Positions 30,455 to 38,045 of a DNA stretch of 52,736 nt are shown piece after piece. The notes beneath the pieces are model-generated. The model made no database searches. It saw only the letters and a list, made by a program, of their open reading frames with translations, and was not told the origin of the DNA. The position numbers and the translations under genes were made by a program. Source of the stretch: JAAYZM01 sp964510785 (GTDB taxonomy: Bacteria; Actinomycetota; Actinomycetes; Actinomycetales; Cellulomonadaceae). The stretch's first letter is position 1. Every line of letters begins with the position of its first letter. The DNA lies in NCBI GenBank assembly GCA_964510785.1, contig CAZECM010000016.1:1-52736 (forward strand), written 5' to 3'.

Positions 30455-30846
30455 GGCTCGAGGTCTCGGCGCGCGGCGAGCCGGGCGAAGTGCTGCTGGC
30501 ACGCCTGCGGTGAGTTGAAGCCCATGGCCTCCGCGATCTGTGCCCAGGTGAGGCCCGCGCCGCGTGCCACGAACAGCAGCCCGGCCTCGAGCCCGTCGAC
30601 CTCCGCGCGCGCGGCGGGCAGGAGTGCGAGCGCGGCCACGACGTCCTCGGGTGCGAGATCCGCGCTGCGCCACAAGGCGAACTGGGCGAGATCCGTCGCC
30701 GACGGCGGCACCGGCGCCGGTCGCCAGGGCCGCGCGTCGAGGGTGTCCGCTCCCAGTGCCAGCAGTCGTGCAGCGGCTTGGTGCTCGCGGCGCGCCTCCT
30801 CGCGGTCGGTGTGCCCGGTGTCGACCTGCTCGTCCTTGCGTGACAT
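30451..30846 (-). CDS. Small HTH protein divergent from the phosphotransferase gene
   Basis: Protein of 131 residues. A charged N-terminus (MSRKDEQVDTGHTDREEARR) precedes helices and a C-terminal helix-turn-helix (GLTWAQIAEAMGFNSPQACQQHF, residues 98-120), so DNA binding is at the end. ATG 30846 is chosen; a GTG-like extension to 30864 would enter the operator. It is divergent from the two-domain phosphotransferase gene and coupled to a second HTH gene. It probably binds the symmetric site at 30865-30893. Confidence 0.65.
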   Translation of the reverse strand: MSRKDEQVDTGHTDREEARREHQAAARLLALGADTLDARPWRPAPVPPSATDLAQFALWRSADLAPEDVVAALALLPAARAEVDGLEAGLLFVARGAGLTWAQIAEAMGFNSPQACQQHFARLAARRDLEP

Positions 30847-30864
30847 GCCTGCGATCCTGCACAC

Positions 30865-30893
30865 TCAACACATTGTTGTCAACGTTGTGTTGA
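30865..30893. promoter_or_regulatory. 29-bp symmetric operator before the phosphotransferase gene
   Basis: Outer arms of 8 bp (TCAACACA and TGTGTTGA) are perfect, and an inner GTTG-T-CAAC is also symmetric about the same centre (30879). The site fills the 46-bp spacer between divergent genes and touches the ATG at 30893. The CAAC/GTTG half-sites repeat four times. Confidence 0.75.
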
Positions 30894-32074
30894 TGGGAGC
30901 GTTCGTGTTCGTGCCGCTGCGAGACGCCGTCGCGAGCACCTGCGGAGGGAAGGCGGGCGCGCTCGGGGCACTCTGTCGCGCGGGCTTCGACGTGCCGGAC
31001 GGTTTCGTCATCCCGTTCGAGTCGCAGCGGGACGCCGTCGGTACCCTGCGCGGTGCACTGACCCGAGCGCTCGCCGACCTCGGCGACCCTCCCGTGGCCG
31101 TGCGGTCCTCCGCGGCCGGCGAGGACACCACCGAGGTGTCGGCCGCGGGCCAGCACCTCAGCGTGCTCGGGGTACGAGGGGCCGACGAGGTCGCCGACGC
31201 CGTCCGCGTCTGTCGCGACTCGCTCGACGCGCCGCGCGCCGTCGCCTATCGAGTGGCTGTGGGTCACGACGGCACGCCCGACGAACCCACGATGGCAGTC
31301 CTCGTGCAGCGACTCGTCGATGCCGAGGCGTCTGGTGTGATGTTCACCTCCGATGGCGCGAGCGGCGCCACCGTGATCGAGGCCTCGTGGGGACTCGGAC
31401 CCAGCGTCGTCGAGGGGCGGGTCACCCCGGACAGCTATCGGGTCGACGTCGACGGCGTGGTGACCCGCCGCGTCGCGCACAAGCGGACCCGGCTCGACCG
31501 CCACGGCACCGCGCTCGTCACGCGAGACGTCCCCCCGGCGCATCGGGGCCGCGCGGTGCTCGACGACGCGATGGCGACGAGGCTCTCCCGACTCGGTCAG
31601 CACGTTGCCGACGTGCTCGGCGGCGCGTTGGACATCGAGTGGGCGCTCTCCGAAGGCCGAGCCTGGGTGCTCCAGGCCCGCCCGGTCACGGCTGCCGTGC
31701 CGTCACGGGAGGGCGCCCGCGTCCCGCCGTCGGCCCCCGACACGCTCGTCGGCACCCCCGGCAGCCGCGGCACCGCGACCGGTCCGGCGCGGATCGTGCG
31801 CGGTGCGGCCGACTTCGCGCACGTGTGCCCCGGCGACATCGTCGTGTGCCCCTACACCGACCCGAGCTGGACGCCACTGCTGCGCATCGTGGCCGGAGTC
31901 GTCACCGAGGTGGGCGGGGCGCTGTCCCATGCCGCGATCGTCGCCCGCGAGCAAGGCATCCCCGCCGTGCTCGGCGTCCGGGACGCGATGACACTGCTGG
32001 ACGACGGCGCGACCGTCACCCTGAGCGGCACCGACGGCACCGTCACCCGCAGCCCCGAGCGAGGAGATCCATGA
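30893..32074 (+). CDS. Short PEP-synthase/PPDK-like phosphotransferase (ATP-binding plus phospho-His domains)
   Basis: Protein of 393 residues. The ATP-binding domain (PPDK_N-like; GGKAGALGALCRAGFDVPDG at 18-37, VAVRSSAAGEDTTEVSAAG, EASGVMFT) is followed by the swivelling domain with the phosphohistidine GGALSHAAIVAREQGIPAVLG (His346). The C-terminal PEP/pyruvate barrel of PPDK and PEP synthase is missing, and no rifampin-type substrate domain is seen. An ATP-dependent phosphorylation of His is likely, but the acceptor is unknown. The gene is controlled by the 29-bp operator and overlaps a histidine phosphatase gene by 4 nt. ATG 30893 is the first reasonable start. Confidence 0.75.
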   Translation: MGAFVFVPLRDAVASTCGGKAGALGALCRAGFDVPDGFVIPFESQRDAVGTLRGALTRALADLGDPPVAVRSSAAGEDTTEVSAAGQHLSVLGVRGADEVADAVRVCRDSLDAPRAVAYRVAVGHDGTPDEPTMAVLVQRLVDAEASGVMFTSDGASGATVIEASWGLGPSVVEGRVTPDSYRVDVDGVVTRRVAHKRTRLDRHGTALVTRDVPPAHRGRAVLDDAMATRLSRLGQHVADVLGGALDIEWALSEGRAWVLQARPVTAAVPSREGARVPPSAPDTLVGTPGSRGTATGPARIVRGAADFAHVCPGDIVVCPYTDPSWTPLLRIVAGVVTEVGGALSHAAIVAREQGIPAVLGVRDAMTLLDDGATVTLSGTDGTVTRSPERGDP

Positions 32075-32676
32075 CTACCCGACACCTCTACCTCGCCCGG
32101 CACGGCGAGGCCGACCCGTTCGGCGAGCTCACGGAGACCGGGCGCCAGCAGGCGGCACTGCTCGGCGAGCGGCTCGCCCGCGTCCCGATGAACGCTGTGT
32201 GGCACTCCCCGCTGCCGCGCGCCTCCGCCAGTGCGAGAGAGATCGCCCGGCGGCTACCCGGGGTCGCCGTGAGCGAGGCGGCCGAGCTCGTCGACCACGT
32301 GCCGTACGTGCCCGAGCCGACCGAGATGCCGCCCTCGTGGGCCGGCTTCTTCGACGGCTACGACGCTGCCGAGGCCGCCGCGGGGCTCGAGCTCGCGGAG
32401 GCTCTCGTCGCCCGGTTCGCGGGGACTCCCGACGGCGGCGGGGAGGACACCCATGAACTGCTCGTCACGCACGCCTACCCGATCGCGTGGCTCGTCCGAC
32501 ACGCGCTCGCCGCTCCCCCGGCCCGCTGGCTCGGCCTCGAGTGCGCCAACACCGCTCTGACCGTGATCGAGTACCGCACGGGACTGCCACCCTCACTCAT
32601 CATGTTCAACGACACGGGCCACCTGCCGCCGGCAGTGCGCTGGACGGGCTTCCGCGACGCCGCCAAGCGGCCCTGA
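32071..32676 (+). CDS. Histidine phosphatase family protein
   Basis: Protein of 201 residues with the catalytic RHGE at residues 10-13 (LYLARHGEADPFGELTETGR), the second Arg in WHSPLPRASASA and the second His in LVTHAYPIAWL. It removes phosphate from small molecules or proteins via phosphohistidine. ATG 32071 overlaps the stop codon of the PPDK-like gene (ATGA), so a kinase-like and a phosphatase activity are made together. The substrate is not predictable. Confidence 0.88.
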   Translation: MTTRHLYLARHGEADPFGELTETGRQQAALLGERLARVPMNAVWHSPLPRASASAREIARRLPGVAVSEAAELVDHVPYVPEPTEMPPSWAGFFDGYDAAEAAAGLELAEALVARFAGTPDGGGEDTHELLVTHAYPIAWLVRHALAAPPARWLGLECANTALTVIEYRTGLPPSLIMFNDTGHLPPAVRWTGFRDAAKRP

Positions 32677-32693
32677 CGGCTGCGCCCGCCACC

Positions 32694-33251
32694 TCACGGA
32701 GTCGGTGCTGTGATCCCTGCGACCGCCAGGGCAGCCGCGATGTCCTCGGCGATCATCCGCCGCTTGGACGCCTCGATGTACCAGGCCGGCCCCGCCTGCA
32801 GGTACGAGGGAAAGACGCGGATGCCGTCGAGGTGGTATTCGCCGCCCCGGATGCGATACGTGGATCCCGCGGGGATCGCGCGGACGCCGGACCGGCTCCG
32901 GGCGACGCGGTTGATCGCGGAGATCGCCACGTCGCCGGCCAGGACGTAGGCGCGCGCGTTCTCGAACAACGCCAGCTCCGCCTCGAGCGTCGGCACGGCC
33001 GCAGCGATCGTGGCCGCACCGATACGACCTTCGGGCCGCGGGTGACGCAGCGTGACCGTGAGGTGGATACCGAGCGCTTGCAGGTCGGCGACGGATCCGG
33101 CAACGAGTCCGGCCGCGGCGAAGGCCTCAAGAGTCGTGGTGTCGAACAGCGAGCCCGGCGAGGCGCCGTAGTTGTCGAACGGGTCCCTCGCCGCACACTC
33201 CGAGATGATCACGAGCCGCACGCTGCCCGGGTCGGAGGGGGCCGGAGGCAC
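32694..33251 (-). CDS. Uracil-DNA glycosylase superfamily-like protein
   Basis: Protein of about 185 residues with VIISECAARDPFDNYGASPGSLF, LTVTLRHPRPEG, YVLAGDVAISAIN and AGPAWYIEASKRRMIAEDI, matching a small group annotated as uracil-DNA glycosylase-like. The classical catalytic motifs of family 1-6 UDGs (GQDPY or GEGPG, and HPS) are not present in usual form, so activity is unproven. The start is unsure: GTG 33251 lacks a ribosome site, and GTG 33221 is the other candidate. It converges with the histidine phosphatase gene 17 bp away. Confidence 0.6.
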   Translation of the reverse strand: MPPAPSDPGSVRLVIISECAARDPFDNYGASPGSLFDTTTLEAFAAAGLVAGSVADLQALGIHLTVTLRHPRPEGRIGAATIAAAVPTLEAELALFENARAYVLAGDVAISAINRVARSRSGVRAIPAGSTYRIRGGEYHLDGIRVFPSYLQAGPAWYIEASKRRMIAEDIAAALAVAGITAPTP

Positions 33252-33459
33252 TCATGCTGCATCCATTGCGACGTCCGGGACTGAGCTCGAGCTCGGCGCC
33301 TCGTCGGGTCTGGACTTCTGGATCATGCCTGCTCCCCTCACTTCGCACCTGGTCCGCCTGTACGGCAGGCTCGAGGCACGATTTTCCCGCGCCCGTGGCG
33401 AGACGCATCAGACGATGGGCCCACGCGCGAGCCCCGCCCGGTGGGCACCAGGTCGCTTC

Positions 33460-33984
33460 TCAGCTGTGCAGCGCGACTTCCAGCCGTTCGAGGCCGAACT
33501 CGAAGGCTTCGTCGATGTCTCCGCCGAGACGGAAGGCCCCCGCAAGCTCCATGTTGATGAACCCCGTGGCCCATGCCGTGAACAGACGCGCCGCATCGAG
33601 TGCCCGTTCATCGCCGACGAGCGCCCGGGTCGCTTCGAGCACGGGTGCGACGGCTCGCGCCATCGACTCCGCGGCTCCGTTCGCCGCGAACATGAGCCGG
33701 AACCCTTCAGGGCGTTCGTGGGCGAAGGCGCGATAGACGTGGGCGAGCTCGGCGAGCGTGCGGTCGGACGCCAGCAACCGGGACCCGATGTCGTCGACGG
33801 TTGCCTCCGCCACCAGGACGATGAGTGCCTCGCGATCGCGGACGCGCTTGTAGAGCGACGGCGCACGCACGCCGACACGCTCGGCCACGGCCTGCATCGT
33901 GACGCGCGCGGGGCCACCCAGCTCGAGCAGCTCGCGTGCGGCCACGATGATCTCGGCGAGGGTGGTTCGCTCCGGTGTCGGCAT
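33460..33984 (-). CDS. TetR-family regulator with WHG-type C-terminus
   Basis: Protein of 174 residues. The helix-turn-helix TTLAEIIVAARELLELGGPA and VTMQAVAERVGVRAPSLYKRV spans residues 7-50. The C-terminal domain contains FTAWATGFINMELAGAFRLG, the TetR WHG pattern. AGGAGG precedes the ATG by 5 nt. It is divergent from the MBL gene, and two inverted repeats lie in the 56-bp spacer, so it probably represses itself and the MBL gene. Confidence 0.88.
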   Translation of the reverse strand: MPTPERTTLAEIIVAARELLELGGPARVTMQAVAERVGVRAPSLYKRVRDREALIVLVAEATVDDIGSRLLASDRTLAELAHVYRAFAHERPEGFRLMFAANGAAESMARAVAPVLEATRALVGDERALDAARLFTAWATGFINMELAGAFRLGGDIDEAFEFGLERLEVALHS

Positions 33985-33997
33985 GTGACCTCCTGTG

Positions 33998-34018
33998 ATG
34001 GCTATTGACCTAAGCCAT
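33998..34018. promoter_or_regulatory. TetR operator half 1 (ATGGCT-N9-AGCCAT)
   Basis: Perfect 6-bp arms with a 9-nt spacer lie in the divergent spacer between TetR and MBL genes. Its centre is 22 bp, about two helical turns, from the second inverted repeat. Confidence 0.6.
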
Positions 34019-34021
34019 GAT

Positions 34022-34038
34022 GGCTACGCATCATAGCC
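34022..34038. promoter_or_regulatory. TetR operator half 2 (GGCTA-N7-TAGCC)
   Basis: Perfect 5-bp arms share the GGCT/AGCC half-site with the first repeat and end 2 nt before the MBL start at 34041, so binding would block transcription start. Confidence 0.55.
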
Positions 34039-34040
34039 GC

Positions 34041-34751
34041 ATGAAGCTCGGACCGCACCTGCACCGCATCGGCAACGACATCGTCGCCGCGTACCTCGTC
34101 GTGACGCCGGAGGGGATCACGGTGGTCGACGCCGGACTCCCCGGGCACTGGCGCGACCTACGCATCGAGCTGGACTCGATCGACCGGTCGCTCGACGACA
34201 TCAAGGGACTCGTCCTCACGCACGGCGACAGCGACCACCTGGGGTTCGCCGAGCGCCTGCGCCGCGACCACGGCGTGTCGGTGTACATCCACGCCGGTGA
34301 CGCCGACCGCGCCCGCGGCGGTGACAAGCCGAAGGTCGCCTTCGGGCCGATACACCTGCGCCCTACGCTCGGCTTCTTCGCCTACTCGCTGCGCAAGAAC
34401 GGGCTGCGCACGAAGTACCTCACGGAAGTCATCGAGGTGGCCGACGGCGAGGTGCTGGATCTGCCCGGCGCACCGCGCGTGATCGCCCTGCCCGGCCACT
34501 CGCCCGGGAGCACCGCGATCCACTCCCCTGCCGCCGACGCCGTGTTCGTGGGTGACGCGCTCACGACGCGCCACGTGCTGACGGGACGCACCGGTGCCCA
34601 GCCAGCACCCTTCACCGACGACCCGGCACTCGCGCTCGAGTCGCTGGACAGGCTCGAGAACCTGACCGCCTCGTGGGTGCTTCCGGGCCATGGCGCACCG
34701 TGGCGCGGCTCACCGGCCGACGTCGCCGCCGCCGTGCGCGCTGCTGCCTAG
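34041..34751 (+). CDS. MBL-fold metallo-hydrolase under TetR control
   Basis: Protein of 236 residues: KLGPHLHRIGNDIVAAYLV, VTVVDAGLPG-like strand, the metal motif LTHGDSDHLGF, ALPGHSPGSTAIH, VFVGDALTTR and VLPGHGAPW. The motif has Asp where the second His of HxHxDH usually stands, a variant found in several MBL groups. ATG 34041 matches the family start; ATG 34017 would include the operator. The last 42 nt overlap the end of the LLM gene on the other strand. Confidence 0.85.
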   Translation: MKLGPHLHRIGNDIVAAYLVVTPEGITVVDAGLPGHWRDLRIELDSIDRSLDDIKGLVLTHGDSDHLGFAERLRRDHGVSVYIHAGDADRARGGDKPKVAFGPIHLRPTLGFFAYSLRKNGLRTKYLTEVIEVADGEVLDLPGAPRVIALPGHSPGSTAIHSPAADAVFVGDALTTRHVLTGRTGAQPAPFTDDPALALESLDRLENLTASWVLPGHGAPWRGSPADVAAAVRAAA

Positions 34752-35609
34752 ACGATTCGCCACCTCGCCCACCGAGCGGAGGAACGCGGCGAGATCCTCC
34801 TCGCCGGCAGCGGGGACGAGGACGACGGCGTCCACCCCAGCCGCCGCGAAACGCTGCACGCCGGCCGTGACATCGTCGATATCGCCCCACACTCCTCGGT
34901 CACCCGTCGCGCTCTGCTCGCCAGCCGTGGCCCGCACCCGCGCCTCGGCGCCGTCCCCGAACGCGGCGTTGACGTAAACGACGACCGCGGGCATCGACCC
35001 GCGCGCGACACCGGCGCCCCCGTCGCGCACGTGGCGGACCTGCTCCGCGTACTCCGCCGGGGTGCGACTTCCCGTGAGGATCACGCCGTCGGCCACCTCC
35101 CCGGCAAGGACGAGCGTCTTCGGTCCCTCCCCCGCGGCGTAGACCGGCGGGGCCGCCTCGGGCGGCCAGTCGAGCCGCACGTGATCGAGCGTCACGTACC
35201 GCCCCGCGACGGTGACCTCGTCCCCCGCAAGCAGTGCCCGTAGCGCCGGGACGTACTCGCGCATGAGCGTCAGGGGCGAGGCGACCCTGGCACCGACCTG
35301 CGCCATCCACGACAGCACCCCGTGCCCCACACCCGGGTGGAGCCGGCCGGGGAACGTCCGCTCGATCGTTGCGATCTCCATCGCGGTGGCCGCGACGTTG
35401 CGCAGCGGCATGGGCGCGATGCCGATCCCCAGGTGCAGCCGCTCGGTCCACGCGAGGGCCGCGGCGGCTGTCGCGAACGCCGACTCGCGGAAGCAGTCCT
35501 CCCAGATCCACAGCTCGGGCACCCCGGCGGACTCGGCGGCCTCGACGGCCGCACGGAAGTCCTCCGGCGGGTTCTGGTACGGGTTGTAGACGGCACCGAT
35601 TCGAGTCAT
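34710..35609 (-). CDS. LLM-class flavin-dependent oxidoreductase
   Basis: Protein of 299 residues in a luciferase-like TIM barrel: AESAGVPELWIWEDCF, ERLHLGIGIAPMPLRNVAA, FPGRLHPGVGHGVLSWM and EVADGVILTGSRTP. Family members use F420 or FMN; actinobacterial ones with this pattern are often F420-dependent reductases. The gene overlaps the convergent MBL gene by 42 nt. ATG 35609 is chosen since family proteins start M-T/S-x-I-G-x-V. The substrate is unknown. Confidence 0.85.
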   Translation of the reverse strand: MTRIGAVYNPYQNPPEDFRAAVEAAESAGVPELWIWEDCFRESAFATAAAALAWTERLHLGIGIAPMPLRNVAATAMEIATIERTFPGRLHPGVGHGVLSWMAQVGARVASPLTLMREYVPALRALLAGDEVTVAGRYVTLDHVRLDWPPEAAPPVYAAGEGPKTLVLAGEVADGVILTGSRTPAEYAEQVRHVRDGGAGVARGSMPAVVVYVNAAFGDGAEARVRATAGEQSATGDRGVWGDIDDVTAGVQRFAAAGVDAVVLVPAAGEEDLAAFLRSVGEVANRLGSSAHGGGDVGR

Positions 35610-35647
35610 GCGGGCGAGTCTGGCACGAGGCGGTGACGACCCCTGGG

Positions 35648-36433
35648 CTACTGCGCCGCAGCGACGCGCGTCAACCAGTCCGCCACGAGCGCACCCGTGA
35701 CCGTGGGCCGGTCGAGGTGCGCGTTGTGTCCGGTGGCATCGAGCACGCAGAACGTCGCCCGGGGGTAGTGCTCCACGCGGGCCCACGCATCCCGATAGCC
35801 GACCACGTGGTCCTGCCGCCCCGTGAGGATGAGCGTCGGCTGCGTGAACGGCTCAGGCGAAGCCTCCTCAGGTTCCTGCGAGAGCTCATACTGCTCGGCG
35901 ATGCGTGCAAGTGCGTCCTGGTCCGCTGCCGCCAGCCCGGGCTGCACGTGCTCGACGAAGGCTTGGGCGTTCTCGAGCGAGTGGACGACGGCCATCTCGG
36001 CGTAGTCCCCACTCGCGTCGGCGAGCCCGGCCAGCACCGCCGGGTCCTCGGAGAGCACGACGCGGTCGGGGACGTCGCGGCGCGCGTGGTCGGCGAGGAA
36101 CACGGGGGCGATGACGGCCAGCCCGAGCACCTGCTCCCGGAAATCGTGCGCGATGCGGCGGGCGATCATTCCGCCGTACGAGCTTCCCAGGACGGCGAAA
36201 GGCTGCGCGCCGATGCGCTCGCGAACCGCGGTGGCCACCGCAGCTACGAGACCCTCCGCGTTCGTCACGTCACCCACGGGAGTGTCGCCGTGGCCGGGCA
36301 GGTCGGGGTAGAGGCGACGCCACCCGCCGACGGCGTCGACCACAGGATCGAGCGCCAGCTGCATCCGATGGTCGACCCCGAACCCGTGAAGAAGCACCAG
36401 TGGCGTACCCGAGCCCCGCTCGACGATGTGCAT
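35648..36433 (-). CDS. Alpha/beta-fold hydrolase
   Basis: Protein of 261 residues with the oxyanion region VLLHGFGVDHRM, the nucleophile elbow LGSSYGGMIA, the acid in LTGRQDHVVG and the His in ATGHNAHLDRP, so the Ser-Asp-His triad is complete. It resembles ester- or C-C-bond-cleaving hydrolases. I chose ATG 36433, as TAGCGT (36441-36446) lies 7 nt upstream and fits a leaderless mRNA. A fragment of another gene lies just upstream. Confidence 0.85.
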   Translation of the reverse strand: MHIVERGSGTPLVLLHGFGVDHRMQLALDPVVDAVGGWRRLYPDLPGHGDTPVGDVTNAEGLVAAVATAVRERIGAQPFAVLGSSYGGMIARRIAHDFREQVLGLAVIAPVFLADHARRDVPDRVVLSEDPAVLAGLADASGDYAEMAVVHSLENAQAFVEHVQPGLAAADQDALARIAEQYELSQEPEEASPEPFTQPTLILTGRQDHVVGYRDAWARVEHYPRATFCVLDATGHNAHLDRPTVTGALVADWLTRVAAAQ

Positions 36434-36440
36434 TCCCCCG

Positions 36441-36446
36441 ACGCTA
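36441..36446 (-). promoter_or_regulatory. Leaderless -10 box (TAGCGT) of the hydrolase gene
   Basis: TAGCGT on the minus strand ends 7 nt before ATG 36433, and no ribosome site is present. The TAG is also the stop codon of a short upstream reading frame. Confidence 0.45.
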
Positions 36447-36533
36447 GCGAGCGGGACCGACACGCCGCACCGCCATCCGGCACAGCGCCTCCCAACTGCG
36501 GTGCTCGAGCTCCAGGATCTCCGCGATGCCCAT
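36444..36533 (-). pseudogene. Remnant of a DUF4440/NTF2-like gene
   Basis: A 29-residue frame begins MGIAEILELEHRSWEALCRM. The EILELEHRSWEAL stretch resembles the first helix of the DUF4440/SnoaL-like (NTF2 fold) family, normally about 120 residues long. The frame ends in a stop codon right after that helix. It is probably the 5' end of a gene whose remainder has been lost, with the hydrolase promoter now at the junction. No ribosome site is evident. The match is short, so it could be chance. Confidence 0.35.
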
Positions 36534-36638
36534 TCGCCGATGAGGAACGAGGCGCGCAGATCGATCCTGCCGAGCAGGATCCCGGCCGGGATGGAGAAGA
36601 ACAGCCCTATGGCGGGAGCTTACGGTCGGCCCACGTTC

Positions 36639-37376
36639 TCAGTCGCGCCGCAGCGCGGTGGCCGCGACGATGGCGCTGCTGGCGACGATCGCTGCCATGG
36701 TGCGCGTGACGGCCTCGGCGCTCGCCGCGGCTCCCCAGCTCCCGCGCTCGAGCTCCTGGGCTCGGGCAATGACGGACGAGGTCCAGGGGATCTCCGGGTC
36801 GAACTGGGGAAGGCTGCCGCTCCCCGAGATCAGTGCGGCCAGCGCCGCGATCCGGGGCGTCGGCTCCGTCTCGTTGACGAGGGCGTCGCGCACCTCGTCG
36901 AGGAGGCCGGCCCGGCGCCCACCTCCGCCGTCCACGAGTCTGGTCGTGCTGAACACGCCGAGCGTGGTGCGCTTCTCCTCGCGGACGTCGCCGCGTGCGA
37001 CGAGACGCTCCAGCAGGGCCTGGCGGAGCGGTGGTCCGATGGCGGCCAGGACGGTCTGGACGCCACGGGGCTCGTTGGAGACGTAGTCCCAGGCGGGACG
37101 GAGGATCTCGTCCATGGGTTCCTGCCCCTGAGCTGCCGCCACGGCCAGGGTCCCGATCCGGGTCGTCGTCGTAGTCACGCGATTCGTCAGGGCGAGATCC
37201 GCGAGCACGGCCCCGGCGAGGACGTAGTAGAGGGTGGTCTCCCCCCCGATCGTGCCGGAGCGGGGTTGGAACAGGAGGAGCAGGAGGTCCTCTGCCAACG
37301 AGGGATCACCCGGCACGTGTGCCTCGATGCGCCTCTCGGTGCCGTGGGCGTCGGGGTCGTCATGGTGCTGAGTCAT
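36639..37376 (-). CDS. GPP34/GOLPH3-family protein
   Basis: Protein of 245 residues with the GPP34 signature SLAEDLLLLLFQPRSG and TLYYVLAGAVLADLALTNRV near residues 26-66, then helical repeats with VNETEPTPRIAALAALI. Eukaryotic GOLPH3 binds phosphatidylinositol-4-phosphate at the Golgi; bacterial homologues are mostly actinobacterial and of unknown function. A C-terminal hydrophobic stretch (AAIVASSAIVAATAL) may bind the membrane. It lies 40 nt after a small export protein gene and probably shares its MerR-controlled promoter. Confidence 0.85.
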   Translation of the reverse strand: MTQHHDDPDAHGTERRIEAHVPGDPSLAEDLLLLLFQPRSGTIGGETTLYYVLAGAVLADLALTNRVTTTTTRIGTLAVAAAQGQEPMDEILRPAWDYVSNEPRGVQTVLAAIGPPLRQALLERLVARGDVREEKRTTLGVFSTTRLVDGGGGRRAGLLDEVRDALVNETEPTPRIAALAALISGSGSLPQFDPEIPWTSSVIARAQELERGSWGAAASAEAVTRTMAAIVASSAIVAATALRRD

Positions 37377-37416
37377 CGATCGTTCCTTTCTCGTCGCTAT
37401 GGCTTGTGGTGCAGGT

Positions 37417-37989
37417 TCAGGCCATGGCGACCGCGTTGACGGCGAGCCAGGTCAGGGTCGCGGTCACGGTGGTCCACAGCGTGATCGCCACCGCCTGAAG
37501 GAGCAGGACACGACTGCGCGGCGTGCCGGACGCGATGAGGATGGCGGCGATGACGTGGGTCGGGATCGCCAGCGGGCCGATGATGCTCGCACCGGGCACC
37601 CCGAAGCGGATCAGCCATCTCTTGAAGCGCTGACGCCCCTTCGACTCGGGCTTGCCGGGCTCGATCTCGAGCTCGACCTCGGTGATCGTCCCGCCTCCCG
37701 CGCCGACGGCGACCAAGGCCTCACGACGGATGGCACGGTGGTTGACCACTGCGGTACGGGCGCGGGAGCCGACGATCACGACGACGAGCACGGCAAGGAA
37801 GTTCCCCGCGGCGGCGCTCAGACCGGCGACGATCGGGTTGATGCCTCCGACCACGCCGATCGACGATGCGCCCATGCCCTCGATGAAGGGGACGGCGCCG
37901 GCGAGCATCACGATGACGGGCTGGACGATATCGGGCACCTGGGCCACGAGGCTCTGGAGGTTGCTGACGAGTTCCTGGGTGGGGTTCAT
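37417..37989 (-). CDS. Small multidrug-export family membrane protein
   Basis: Protein of 190 residues with about four membrane segments. It contains AVPFIEGMGASSIGVVGGIN and GLSAAAGNFLAV, the pattern of the putative small multi-drug export family, with an amphipathic charged middle (EPGKPESKGRQRFKRW). The drug-export label is traditional and not well proven. It is the first gene after the MerR-type palindrome at 38004-38024 and is followed by the GPP34 gene. ATG 37989 is preceded by AGGAG-like CTCCTGGGG. Confidence 0.8.
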   Translation of the reverse strand: MNPTQELVSNLQSLVAQVPDIVQPVIVMLAGAVPFIEGMGASSIGVVGGINPIVAGLSAAAGNFLAVLVVVIVGSRARTAVVNHRAIRREALVAVGAGGGTITEVELEIEPGKPESKGRQRFKRWLIRFGVPGASIIGPLAIPTHVIAAILIASGTPRSRVLLLQAVAITLWTTVTATLTWLAVNAVAMA

Positions 37990-38003
37990 GGTCCCCAGGA
38001 GAA

Positions 38004-38024
38004 ACCGTGTTCTCGGCACACGGT
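38004..38024. promoter_or_regulatory. MerR-type operator (ACCGTGT-N7-ACACGGT)
   Basis: Perfect 7-bp arms with a 7-nt spacer form a 21-bp dyad, the size and symmetry of MerR-family sites. On the minus strand TTGACC overlaps its left arm as a possible -35 box. It lies between the MerR gene and the export-protein gene, 15 nt before the latter's start. Confidence 0.7.
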
Positions 38025-38045
38025 CAAGCCGTGTGAGCCACGTCT

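Noticed and set aside
29819..31603. A 594-residue version of the winged-helix protein
   Set aside because: The upstream part is antisense to the HTH and phosphotransferase genes; the GTG at 30454 fits the GTGA coupling.
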